Assembly (NCBI GenBank): GCA_040905045.1 | Contig: JBBDSH010000013.1 | Span: forward strand, 1-59,045 | Origin: JBBDSH01 sp040905045 | GTDB taxonomy: Bacteria; Pseudomonadota; Gammaproteobacteria; Eutrophobiales; Eutrophobiaceae | Length of the DNA stretch: 59,045 nt | Reading direction: 5' to 3' | Part shown: piece by piece, positions 24,333 to 32,887 of the stretch | Layout of the letters: every line of letters starts with the position of its first letter | How positions within the stretch are numbered: the stretch's first letter is position 1 | Notes under the pieces: model-generated | What the model was told of the DNA's origin: nothing | What the model saw: only the letters and a program-made list of their open reading frames with translations | The model's database searches: none | Program-made: the position numbers and the translations under genes

Positions 24333-25420
24333 TCCGATAATAAACGGCGATGAGTATGTATACCCATAAGCAATCCGAAACCCGCCATCAATGTTACCAT
24401 GGACGTGCCTCCGTGACTTATCAAAGGCAATGGTAGACCGACAACCGGCAACTGTCCTGACACCATGCCCATATTAACAAAGATATAAACAAAGAATGTT
24501 AAAACTACAGCCGCACCTAATAACTTGCCAAACATAGTTTGTGCATAGGCGGAAATATATAATCCCCGGCAGATTACCAGACTATAGGCACATAACAGAA
24601 GCAGTACTCCCATCAATCCAAATTCCTCGCAGAAAACGGCAAATATGAAATCAGTGGATCGTTCCGGTAGAAATTCCAGATGCGACTGTGTGCCGTTTAA
24701 CCATCCCTTTCCATATATACCCCCGGAACCTATAGCTATTTTGGACTGTATGATATGGTAACCGGTCCCCAGCGGATCCTGTTCCGGGTTTAAAAATGTG
24801 AGTACCCGTTGTCGCTGGTATTCATGCATCATATACCAGAATACGGGCGCCGACATCGCGGCAAGCATGGACAGGCTTCCGATCAGTCTCCAGCTTATAC
24901 CAGAAATAAAGAGGACGGCGAATCCGGCTGCGGCAACAATGACAGCCGTACCCAAATCCGGCTGCCTTACTATCAATACGACCGGGATCATGATCATAAA
25001 AAATGACATGATTATACGGCCCAAAGAAGGCGGCAGGTGTTTCTCCGAAAGATACCAGGCCACGGCCATGGGCAGGGCCAGCTTCATCACCTCCGACGGC
25101 TGAAACCGGAACAAACCGAGATCAAGCCACCGCTGCGCGCCTTTTCCTGTATGGCCGAACATGAGCACCAGAACCAGCAATGCGATACTGAACAAATAAA
25201 TCCATAAAGACCAGCGAGACAATTGCATGGTCGGGATCTGGGCTACTATCAACATAATCAACACGGCAACGAGTATGCGGACCCCCTGACGATAAACCAC
25301 AGACATGTCCTGGCCCCCGGCGCTGTACAATACGGTCAGGCCGATAGCACAGAGGACGAGGATTCCGAATAATAGCGGCATATCCACGTGGAGTCGTTCC
25401 GATAATGATTGCTCTTTCAT
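24329..25420 (-). CDS. rodA: Peptidoglycan glycosyltransferase RodA
   Basis: SEDS-family polymerase of the elongasome, 363 residues with about ten transmembrane segments. It has RWLDLGLFRFQPSEVMKLAL, the catalytic-loop region around LPERSTDFIFAVFCEEFGL and the closing LPLPLISHGGTSMV. It acts with PBP2, whose gene mrdA precedes it with a four-base overlap. Confidence 0.98.
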   Translation of the reverse strand: MKEQSLSERLHVDMPLLFGILVLCAIGLTVLYSAGGQDMSVVYRQGVRILVAVLIMLIVAQIPTMQLSRWSLWIYLFSIALLVLVLMFGHTGKGAQRWLDLGLFRFQPSEVMKLALPMAVAWYLSEKHLPPSLGRIIMSFFMIMIPVVLIVRQPDLGTAVIVAAAGFAVLFISGISWRLIGSLSMLAAMSAPVFWYMMHEYQRQRVLTFLNPEQDPLGTGYHIIQSKIAIGSGGIYGKGWLNGTQSHLEFLPERSTDFIFAVFCEEFGLMGVLLLLCAYSLVICRGLYISAYAQTMFGKLLGAAVVLTFFVYIFVNMGMVSGQLPVVGLPLPLISHGGTSMVTLMAGFGLLMGIHTHRRLLSD

Positions 25421-27282
25421 TCCCGGGCCACCGATTCTTCGGTATTTAAATAATGATCAAAAAGCTGTCTGGCTATGGGCGCGGCAGTTGAAGAACCGCT
25501 GCCGCCGTTCTCGACAATTATTGCAATGGCAATTCTCGGAGACTCCAGCGGCGCAAAAGCAATAAACAGTGCATGGTCCCTCAATATCTCGGGGATTATA
25601 TCCTCATCGTATTCCTCATCCTGGCCGATACTGATCACTTGTGCCGTACCGGTCTTGCCGGCGAATTGATAGTTGGCCCCTCTCCCCGACGCCCTGGCGG
25701 TACCACGTTCTCCCTGGACGACATCATGCATGGCACCAATGATCTCTTCCCAGTCTTCTGATTCGGTTTGCCTGACCCGGTGTATTACTTCCCTGCCGGA
25801 ATCCAGGAGCTTTTTATTGCTCAACGCATCCCGGGCTTCGTCAACGATATGCGGTTTAATGACATGACCCCGGTTGGCAATCGCGGATGTGGCCACGGCC
25901 AGTTGCAGTGGCGTAACCAGGGTTGAACCTTGACCGATACCGGCAATCAACGTTTCTCCGGGATACCAGGGCTGGCCCAGTGCACGGCGTTTCCATTCGC
26001 GCGACGGAACCAGACCGCTTGATTCTCCGCCGATATCAATACCGGTCTTTTGTCCCAGGCCGAACTGTGCAAGACCTTCGTGAATACGTTCGATACCCAG
26101 ATCCTGGGCAAGCGAATAGAAATAGACATCACAGGATTCGACAATGGCCTTGCGCAAATCGGTGTGTCCATGCCCCTCTTTTTTCCAGTCACGATACCGA
26201 TGACTGCTGCCTTTCAGCTGATACCAGCCCGGACACCAGGTTTCTGCATCATTCTCGCGAATTCCGTGCTGAAGCGCGGCAAATGCAAGTATCGGTTTGA
26301 TGGTGGAACCGGGAGGATAGGTACCTTGCAGACCACGATTCAGCAATGGTGTACCACTGGAACTCAACAGGGCTCTGTAGGTAGGTGAATCGATACCGTT
26401 TACAAACAGATTCGGATCATAGCTGGGAGAACTTGCCATCGCCAGTATACTTCCATCCCGCGGATCCATTGCCACAATCGCCCCCCGCCTCTCTCCCAGA
26501 GCGTCCATGGCAATATTTTGCAACGAAACATCAAGCGAAAGATAAATGTTCTCCCCGGGTACAGGGGGCGTTCGATCAAGAACGCGGATAACACGACCTT
26601 GTGCATTTACTTCAACCTGCTGGTGCCCCACCTTTCCGTGCAACAGGTCTTCATAAGCCTTTTCCACGCCTATCTTGCCGATATGACTGGTGGCGCTGTA
26701 ATTGGACCTGTCCAGGGTAGCGAGTTCCCGTTCATCGATCATCCCCACATAGCCTACGGTATGAGCCAGGTTCGCTCCCAGCGGGTAATAGCGATTCAGC
26801 CTTGCCTTGACGTCGACGCCGGGGAAGCGATAAAGATTGACCGATATGCGCGCCACTTCCTCATCACTGAGATTAAATTGCAGCGGAATACTCTCAAATC
26901 TGCGATTTTTCCCCAGGCGATTCCTGAAGCGATTGATGCTTGCCGCATCGATTTCTACAAATTCCCGTAACCGATCTATGGTCCCGTCCAGATCCTCGAT
27001 ATGTTCCGGTGTCAATTCCAGACTGAATGAGGATCGGTTATCCGCGAGCAAGACACCGTCACTGCTGAATATCAGTCCTCGTGTCGGCGGGATGGGTACA
27101 ATTTTTACCCGGTTGCTCTGGGACAACGTGGTGAAATGATCGTGCTGAAGAACCTGAAGATGAAAAATCCTGACCATAATTGCCAGAAATATTGCCAGCA
27201 TTAACAACCCGGCCAGAACAATACGCCACCGTAACAGCCGATGTTCCTGTTCCGGATCTCCAAGGGTAAATGCAGGTGACAT
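25417..27282 (-). CDS. mrdA: Penicillin-binding protein 2 (transpeptidase)
   Basis: Class B PBP of lateral wall synthesis, 621 residues. It has one N-terminal membrane anchor (about 18-42), a pedestal/dimerisation domain, and a transpeptidase domain with active-site Ser326 in GSTIKP (SxxK), SCD in VESCDVYFYS and KTGTAQ near residue 570. It partners RodA. It begins 17 bases after mreD and overlaps rodA by four bases. Confidence 0.98.
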   Translation of the reverse strand: MSPAFTLGDPEQEHRLLRWRIVLAGLLMLAIFLAIMVRIFHLQVLQHDHFTTLSQSNRVKIVPIPPTRGLIFSSDGVLLADNRSSFSLELTPEHIEDLDGTIDRLREFVEIDAASINRFRNRLGKNRRFESIPLQFNLSDEEVARISVNLYRFPGVDVKARLNRYYPLGANLAHTVGYVGMIDERELATLDRSNYSATSHIGKIGVEKAYEDLLHGKVGHQQVEVNAQGRVIRVLDRTPPVPGENIYLSLDVSLQNIAMDALGERRGAIVAMDPRDGSILAMASSPSYDPNLFVNGIDSPTYRALLSSSGTPLLNRGLQGTYPPGSTIKPILAFAALQHGIRENDAETWCPGWYQLKGSSHRYRDWKKEGHGHTDLRKAIVESCDVYFYSLAQDLGIERIHEGLAQFGLGQKTGIDIGGESSGLVPSREWKRRALGQPWYPGETLIAGIGQGSTLVTPLQLAVATSAIANRGHVIKPHIVDEARDALSNKKLLDSGREVIHRVRQTESEDWEEIIGAMHDVVQGERGTARASGRGANYQFAGKTGTAQVISIGQDEEYDEDIIPEILRDHALFIAFAPLESPRIAIAIIVENGGSGSSTAAPIARQLFDHYLNTEESVARE

Positions 27283-27299
27283 CTATCGTACCATACGGA

Positions 27300-27791
27300 T
27301 CAGGATACGTTGAACTTGCGGCGAACATCACGCAGGATGACAAACAACCATGGCCATATCAGCATGCTCGTAAGCGGTGGCGCCCAGAACGTCCAGTCTC
27401 TGGGTGGAACACCTATCATTCCCCTGATCCAGAAATTAAACAGTTGCAATAACATCAGATAGGCAAAGACCAGCATGGCCTGCTGTATAAGCGGGAATAC
27501 ACGCATTTGCTGATGGGACTTGATGGTAATATAGGCAATCACGGCAAGCCCGAGCGCATGCTGCCCGAGAATCGTACCCTGTTGCACATCAAGCAACAGA
27601 CCCAGCATCCAGCCGATACCGATGCCGACGCGTTCCGGTATAGCCATACACCAGTAAATCAATATCATGGCAACCCAGGCCGGCCGCCAGTTCAGCGCCC
27701 ATTCGGGCAATGGCATGGCGGTCAGCATGAAGGCGATAACAAAACTCAGAACTATAATTGAACCGCCGTTATGACGAGTCGTTGTTATCAC
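27300..27791 (-). CDS. mreD: Rod shape-determining protein MreD
   Basis: Small integral membrane protein of the elongasome with five or six hydrophobic segments. I choose the GTG at 27791, which lies four bases after the mreC stop. The stop itself is part of the Shine-Dalgarno AAGGTGA, with seven bases from AGG to GTG. The resulting 163 residues match E. coli MreD (162). A longer frame starting at 27845 or 27818 would overlap mreC and adds a charged tail unlike the family. GMIGVPPRDWTFWAPPLTSM is a typical late segment. Confidence 0.92.
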   Translation of the reverse strand: MITTTRHNGGSIIVLSFVIAFMLTAMPLPEWALNWRPAWVAMILIYWCMAIPERVGIGIGWMLGLLLDVQQGTILGQHALGLAVIAYITIKSHQQMRVFPLIQQAMLVFAYLMLLQLFNFWIRGMIGVPPRDWTFWAPPLTSMLIWPWLFVILRDVRRKFNVS

Positions 27792-27795
27792 GATC

Positions 27796-28659
27796 TCACC
27801 TTGCCACCGTGGATTCATCGATAGCATCACTGGCCGCTTCCTCATACGGCCAGACCAGTAATACTTCCAGACTTTGGCTCAATTTTGCACTCGGTTGCAC
27901 TTCAATTCTGGCAAACGGTTCACCCGGCTCCAGATCCATTTCCGTAACGGTACCGACGGGATAACCGCGCGGGAAACGCCGGCCCAGGCCTGAAGAAATG
28001 ATCAGATCTCCCTTCTTGATGTCGGAATTGGTAGGCAGATGCTCCAGCAACAAACGATCATTCCGGCCTGTACCCACGGCAATGGCGCGCAGACCGTTCC
28101 GGTTTACCTGAACTGGAATGGCATGAGTCGGATCGGTAATCAAAAGAACGGTACTGGAAAACGGCCCGACATGAACCACCTGGCCCATGATACCGCCGGC
28201 ATCGACCACGGGCTGACCGTCATAGACACCGTCGCGCCGCCCCTTGTTGAGAACAACCTGGCGACGAAACGGCTCCAGTTCCACGGATACCAATTCGGCA
28301 ACCAGCACTCTCTCGCTCAGCCTCATGGATGACTCAAGCAATTCCCGCAACCGGTTGTTTTCCTGTTCGAGCACGAAAAAACGCTGCAGTCTGGAATTCA
28401 GATACAGACGTTCCTCACGCAGGCGCCGGTTCTCCTCCAGCAGCATCTTCCGGGTAGTGAAGGATTCCGACATCCAGCGGCCGGCCTTGACCGGCAGATC
28501 GACGACATACTGGAGCGGATAAACAACGGTAGAGAGAACGGAACGGACGGATTCGAGATGGCTTTCCCTGTGATCGACGGTCATGATTACAATGGATGCC
28601 AGAATAAAAACGACAACCCTTGTATTGGCGGAAGGGCTTTTCAGGAACAGTGTTTTGAT
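27796..28659 (-). CDS. mreC: Rod shape-determining protein MreC
   Basis: Bitopic inner-membrane protein that activates PBP2/RodA. From the ATG at 28584 the frame has only 262 residues and lacks the transmembrane segment. Upstream the frame stays open and encodes KTLFLKSPSANTRVVVFILA and the rest of a typical MreC anchor. The only initiation site with a ribosome-binding sequence is ATC (28659-28657), preceded by AAGGAGGAG with about six bases spacing, giving 287 residues. After the anchor come a coiled coil (about 60-95) and the beta-barrel region (VVDAGGIMGQVVHVGPFSS, LIISSGLGRRFPRGYPVGTV). Either AUC initiation or a base error at the start codon is implied. mreB ends 21 bases upstream. Confidence 0.93.
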   Translation of the reverse strand: MKTLFLKSPSANTRVVVFILASIVIMTVDHRESHLESVRSVLSTVVYPLQYVVDLPVKAGRWMSESFTTRKMLLEENRRLREERLYLNSRLQRFFVLEQENNRLRELLESSMRLSERVLVAELVSVELEPFRRQVVLNKGRRDGVYDGQPVVDAGGIMGQVVHVGPFSSTVLLITDPTHAIPVQVNRNGLRAIAVGTGRNDRLLLEHLPTNSDIKKGDLIISSGLGRRFPRGYPVGTVTEMDLEPGEPFARIEVQPSAKLSQSLEVLLVWPYEEAASDAIDESTVAR

Positions 28660-28661
28660 AT

Positions 28662-28671
28662 TTCTCCTCCT
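28662..28671 (-). promoter_or_regulatory. Strong Shine-Dalgarno deciding the mreC start
   Basis: Minus-strand TAAGGAGGAG immediately upstream of AAAT-ATC. It is a near-perfect anti-16S complement between mreB and mreC, positioned to serve the ATC at 28659 and too far from the ATG at 28584 (about 78 bases). Confidence 0.8.
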
Positions 28672-28680
28672 TAACCCGCG

Positions 28681-29727
28681 TCATTCAACAGCCAGTATAT
28701 CGGTCCCGTACTCGTCGATCATTTCAAGATAACGACCGCCGCCGCGGGCAACGCAGGTCAGCGGATCCTCGGCCACGATTACCGGCAGCCCGGTTTCTTC
28801 CATTAAAAGCCTGTCCAGATCGCGTAACAGCGCCCCGCCGCCGGTCAGTACCATGCCTCTCTCCGCCACATCCGAGCCGAGTTCCGGTGGTGTGTTTTCC
28901 AGTGCGTTCTTCACGGCATCAACGATACCGGTCAACGGTTCCTGCAGCGCTTCCAGTATCTCGTTACTGTTCAGGGTAAAACTGCGCGGTATGCCTTCGG
29001 CCAGATTGCGGCCGCGCACTTCCATCTCGCGGACTTCCTGACCGGGATAGGCGCAGCCGATCTCGTGCTTGATACGCTCGGCCGTGGCGTCTCCAATCAG
29101 TGTGCCATAGTTGCGCCGCACATAGTTGATGATCGCCTCGTCAAAGCGGTCGCCGCCGAGACGCACGGAATCGGAAAAGACAATGCCGTTGAGTGAAATA
29201 ACCGCCACCTCGGTGGTGCCGCCGCCGATATCCAGCACCATGGTGCCCCGGGCATCGCTCACAGGCATGCCGGCGCCGATGGCCGCCGCCATGGGTTCCT
29301 CGATGAGATGAACCGTGCGCGCCCCGGCGCCCATTGCGGACTCACGGATGGCGCGTCTTTCCACCTGGGTGGAACCGCATGGCACACAAACCAGGACGCG
29401 CGGACTGGGTTTGAACAAGGTACTGCCGTGAACGCTGCGAATGAAATACTGCAGCATTTTTTCCGTGACGGTGAAGTCCGCGATGACACCATCCTTGAGA
29501 GGACGGATAGCGGTGATATGTCCCGGTGTGCGGCCCAGCATGCGCTTGGCCTCGGCGCCGACGGCGCGTATGGACTTGGCGTTATTGGAATTGCCTTCCT
29601 TGTGGATCGCAACCACGGAAGGTTCATTCAGTACAATGCCCTTGCCCCTGACATAGATAAGCGTGTTGGCCGTACCCAGATCAATGGACAAGTCGTTGGA
29701 AAAAAAACCTCTGATCCTGTTAAGCAT
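28681..29727 (-). CDS. mreB: Rod shape-determining protein MreB (bacterial actin)
   Basis: Actin-like ATPase forming membrane filaments that guide elongation. The start at the ATG 29727 gives MLNRIRGFFSNDLSIDLGTA and 348 residues, against 347 in E. coli. A TTG nine bases upstream is the alternative and sits closer to GGGGA. The phosphate-1 motif is DLSIDLGTANTLIY. Phosphate-2 is VLDIGGGTTEVAVISL, and the adenosine motif is MVLTGGGALLRDLD. It is the first gene of the mreBCD-mrdA-rodA-mltB-rlpA-dacA-dat operon; the 230-base upstream region contains repeat family A. Confidence 0.98.
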   Translation of the reverse strand: MLNRIRGFFSNDLSIDLGTANTLIYVRGKGIVLNEPSVVAIHKEGNSNNAKSIRAVGAEAKRMLGRTPGHITAIRPLKDGVIADFTVTEKMLQYFIRSVHGSTLFKPSPRVLVCVPCGSTQVERRAIRESAMGAGARTVHLIEEPMAAAIGAGMPVSDARGTMVLDIGGGTTEVAVISLNGIVFSDSVRLGGDRFDEAIINYVRRNYGTLIGDATAERIKHEIGCAYPGQEVREMEVRGRNLAEGIPRSFTLNSNEILEALQEPLTGIVDAVKNALENTPPELGSDVAERGMVLTGGGALLRDLDRLLMEETGLPVIVAEDPLTCVARGGGRYLEMIDEYGTDILAVE

Positions 29728-29857
29728 AAATTTCAAATATCCCCGAGGGTGTGTTAAACAAAGGATCCGTCATTCAGTGTGTGAGGGTGCGGTATCGATA
29801 GTTATGTCAGAATTATTAAAAGTTATAAGTATCCCGACATTCTTCTGTGGGACCGTC

Positions 29858-29945
29858 GGCCGCATGGATGCGGCCGTCGAGCGTACAGAGCCTGCCCTGG
29901 ACTTGATCCAGGGGATGTATTTACAGCGTGTTCCATAGAACGATG
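29858..29945. repeat. Dispersed repeat family A, reference copy
   Basis: GGCCGCATGGATGCGGCC is a perfect small hairpin, followed by GTCGAGCGTACAGAGCCTGC, CCTGGACTTGATCCAGG (second hairpin) and GGGATGTATTTACAGCGTGT. These are shared with 1-120, 330-395, 455-525 and 20320-20430. It lies between divergently placed operon ends upstream of mreB. Confidence 0.65.
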
Positions 29946-29966
29946 TTGGATTACTAAAAACAAGAT

Positions 29967-31229
29967 CTAATATGCGAAAAACCGGACCGACAACAGGCCG
30001 GCGGCGGCGCTTGCCAGCAGCGGCAGGCCCACGCGCAGTCCCGTCTCCCGGTTGCCTATAACCGCCGCCATCCCTCCCTTGCAGAGGGAATTGGCGGCGG
30101 CGGCAATCACGATACCGACGACGGCAACCCGGATGGTCAGGTCATCATGACTCATTCTTGCCAGCGACAGATTAATGGCATCCACGTCCGTAATTCCCGA
30201 AACCGCGGCCAGCAGCAACACCCCGGCGTCGTCGAACCAGGTTTGCAGCGCCTTCACCAGTAACATAATCAATGCCAGCAACAGACCGAAACCCAGTGCG
30301 GATTTCATCTCCAATGGATTCTTTACCGTCGTTCCCAACTCCACCGGTTTCGATTGCAATGTCATGCCGTAATACAGCGCCGGCAGGAATACGATCAGGC
30401 TCATAATGATCGCCGGCGGCAGCATGGGACCGACCAGTTCCGGATTTATTACGCCTGCAACCAGCAGCATGCGCGGGAACATGGTGCCGCAGGCCAGTAA
30501 AATACCGGTGGACAACAAAGGTGCCATGGCCTTGTGTTGGCGGGACTCGCGCGAAAAATGCAGCGTCAACGCCGTGGAGGACGCCAGCCCCCCGAAAATG
30601 CCGGTAAAAATAATCCCCTTGCGCGCACCGCCGATCTTGATCAGAAAATAACCGGCAAAAGAGATAAAGGCAATCAACACCACCATCCACCAGATGGCGT
30701 ACGGGTTCAATGCCTGCCACGGTCCGTAGCCCTTGTTGGGAAGAACCGGGAGCAGCACCACCGAAATCAACAACAGCTTGATGCCGGCTCTCAGCTCTTC
30801 CTCTTCCAGGGCGCCGAGCCAGCGGTGCAGGCTGGACTTGTAACCGAGCAGCAGGGTCGTCAGTACCGCCGCGGCGGCGGCCAGGGTGATCTCGCCGGAC
30901 ACCGCCATGGCGCCGAAGACAAAGGTCAGCAGTCCCGCTACCAAGCTGGTTATCCCGACATCGCCGCGTACCTTCAGATTGGCGATATAGACGGCGGTCA
31001 ACACGGCGGCCAGGGCCAGGAAGCTTACGGCAAGAACCAGGCTGCCGAAGTGTTCCCCCAGCAGTGCCGCCCCGCCGCCGAGCAGACCGATCAAACCGTA
31101 GGTGCGCACCCCGGCGATGCGCTCCCCCTCCTTCGCGTCCCGTTCCCGCCAGCCGCGTTCGATGCCGATCAGCAGGCCGATGGCCAGGGCCACGGCAAGG
31201 TTGTAAAAGAGTTGCTGTTCGTCGGTCAT
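29967..31229 (-). CDS. MgtC/SapB-DUF4010 family membrane protein
   Basis: Integral membrane protein of about 420 residues with some 12 hydrophobic segments. The N-terminal MgtC/SapB-like part has ALAIGLLIGIERGWRERDAK and GVRTYGLIGLLGGG, and the C-terminal part is a DUF4010 domain (SGITDVDAINLSLARM). I choose the ATG at 31229, which overlaps the fccB TGA as ATGA. Function in this family is not established, though MgtC relatives are linked to magnesium limitation and ATP synthase regulation. Its tight coupling to flavocytochrome c genes is unusual. Confidence 0.87.
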   Translation of the reverse strand: MTDEQQLFYNLAVALAIGLLIGIERGWRERDAKEGERIAGVRTYGLIGLLGGGAALLGEHFGSLVLAVSFLALAAVLTAVYIANLKVRGDVGITSLVAGLLTFVFGAMAVSGEITLAAAAAVLTTLLLGYKSSLHRWLGALEEEELRAGIKLLLISVVLLPVLPNKGYGPWQALNPYAIWWMVVLIAFISFAGYFLIKIGGARKGIIFTGIFGGLASSTALTLHFSRESRQHKAMAPLLSTGILLACGTMFPRMLLVAGVINPELVGPMLPPAIIMSLIVFLPALYYGMTLQSKPVELGTTVKNPLEMKSALGFGLLLALIMLLVKALQTWFDDAGVLLLAAVSGITDVDAINLSLARMSHDDLTIRVAVVGIVIAAAANSLCKGGMAAVIGNRETGLRVGLPLLASAAAGLLSVRFFAY

Positions 31230-32548
31230 TCTGAGTCTGCGGACGGCCACGTTACTGTCGCATTACCGCCAAAGGTATCCATATTGATGCTGTCATACCA
31301 GTCATGAGCGTAACGGGCCTCCCGGCGACGGAACTCCCGCGACGCTTTCAACGGACTTAATCCACCCGCTTTCTGGATCAGGGTAATCCGGCGATCATGG
31401 TAGCGGTACATGCCGTTAATGGAAAAACCGTAGTCCGGAGCGGCGAGGCTGTAACAGGTATTGTGATAAACCGGCGCAACCGGGTCTTCATTATAAAGCA
31501 ACGATACCAGGGCGAGGCTGCAGGCCTTGGCCTGGCTGTTGGCGGAGGATGCGGATTTCGGCATGGCGCCGGCCAGGCAACTGTCACCGATAACATGAAC
31601 ATCCGGCACCAGCGTGGACTCGAAAGTTTGGTGATCAACGGGACACCAGCCGCTCTCGTCAGTCAGGCCGTTATCGCGGGCCAGGGCGCCCGCTACCTGG
31701 GAAGGAATGATATTGGCAACGTCCGCATGAATCTGCCCGGCATCCGTATGCACCAGGCCCCGGGCCGGTGTGACGGCGGTGACCAGACCGCCATTGGTTA
31801 TGGGCAGATATTCGATCATGTCCGCGTACAATTCCTGCCAGGCTTCCATGAAAAGATCCTCCTTGGAAAAATGCGTATTGGCATTGAGGATCAGGACCTT
31901 TGAGCGAGGCTTGTGGGTTTTCAGATAATAAGCCATGAGACTGGCGCGCTCATAGGGTCCCGGCGGGCAGCGAAACGGTGCCGGCGGCACGGAAATCACA
32001 ACCACGCCGCCGTTACTCATATTCCGCAGCTTTTGCCCCAGGATCCGTGTTTGTGGACCACCCGTCCAGGCATGCGGCATGATCTCCGCGGCCTCCATGT
32101 CATAGCCGTCCGGAGATTCGTTCCAGAGCATACTGATACCCGGTGACACCACCAGCCTGTCATACGCAAGCCGGACACCGTTCTCGAGCAACAGGGTTTT
32201 CTTGTCCGCATCAATACGATCCGCCCGTGCATGAACGATATCGATACCATAATCCTTTTTAAGAAACCCGTAGGTCCGGATCAGGGACTTGTAGGGCACC
32301 AGACCCGCCATGGCCGCATTGCTGAAAGGACATGTAACAAACCGTTTTTTCGGTTCGACCAGCGTTACCTGCAACGCCGGTTCCAGTTGTTTCAGGTATT
32401 TCGCACACGCCGCGCCGCCGTAACCGCCGCCCACAACGACAACACGCGCCCGCGACCGGCGTAGATAGCGTTTGCAACCACCGAGAACCGCCGCGCCACC
32501 GGCCGCGCCGAGCATCAACCGGATCATTTCCCTGCGTCCGGGATTCAT
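31226..32548 (-). CDS. fccB: Sulfide dehydrogenase (flavocytochrome c), FAD subunit
   Basis: Periplasmic FAD oxidoreductase that oxidises sulfide and passes electrons to a c-type heme partner. The 440-residue protein has a Tat-like signal (GRREMIRLMLGAAGG), a dinucleotide fold RVVVVGGGYGG (35-45) and C73 in VTCPFSNAAM, the position of the covalent FAD cysteine. The redox pair C194 (FRCPPGPYER) and C365 (NTCYSLAAPDYGFS) is also visible. All key cysteines are kept, so an active enzyme is likely. It overlaps fccA by four bases and the DUF4010 gene by four bases. Confidence 0.94.
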   Translation of the reverse strand: MNPGRREMIRLMLGAAGGAAVLGGCKRYLRRSRARVVVVGGGYGGAACAKYLKQLEPALQVTLVEPKKRFVTCPFSNAAMAGLVPYKSLIRTYGFLKKDYGIDIVHARADRIDADKKTLLLENGVRLAYDRLVVSPGISMLWNESPDGYDMEAAEIMPHAWTGGPQTRILGQKLRNMSNGGVVVISVPPAPFRCPPGPYERASLMAYYLKTHKPRSKVLILNANTHFSKEDLFMEAWQELYADMIEYLPITNGGLVTAVTPARGLVHTDAGQIHADVANIIPSQVAGALARDNGLTDESGWCPVDHQTFESTLVPDVHVIGDSCLAGAMPKSASSANSQAKACSLALVSLLYNEDPVAPVYHNTCYSLAAPDYGFSINGMYRYHDRRITLIQKAGGLSPLKASREFRRREARYAHDWYDSINMDTFGGNATVTWPSADSE

Positions 32549-32862
32549 TTCCCTTTGTTCCTTGCGGTTATGTAGTCGGCAATAATATCTATTTCTTCAT
32601 CGGTATAGGCGGCGCTGATCCTGTCCATGACCGTGGCCTCGGCGGCACCGGCGCGGAATTCCGTCAGACGCCGTATCAGTTCCTCGCGCGTGAGCGGTTC
32701 GAGAGATGGAATGCCCCCGTTTTCAACAGCTCTGCCGCTGTGGCAGGTATAGCAGGTTAACGCCAGACCTTCGGCTCTTCTATCCTGTGCCGCGGCGATG
32801 CCGGAGAACAGGAGGCCGATAAACAGACAGGCTTGGACAGGGATGAGTTTGACCCGCGGCAT
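32545..32862 (-). CDS. fccA: Sulfide dehydrogenase cytochrome c subunit (monoheme)
   Basis: Small periplasmic cytochrome c of 105 residues. It has a signal peptide (hydrophobic 8-24, ending AAA), one heme site CYTCH (37-41) and a likely Met ligand in ATVMDRIS. The C-terminal helix YTDEEIDIIADYITAR is typical of class I cytochromes. The start MPRVKL at 32862 is preceded by AAAGGAT; a longer frame would run back into the RND gene. It is the single-heme partner of FccB rather than the diheme form of Allochromatium. Confidence 0.92.
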   Translation of the reverse strand: MPRVKLIPVQACLFIGLLFSGIAAAQDRRAEGLALTCYTCHSGRAVENGGIPSLEPLTREELIRRLTEFRAGAAEATVMDRISAAYTDEEIDIIADYITARNKGK

Positions 32863-32887
32863 CGATAATATCCTTTGAGAGATTATG

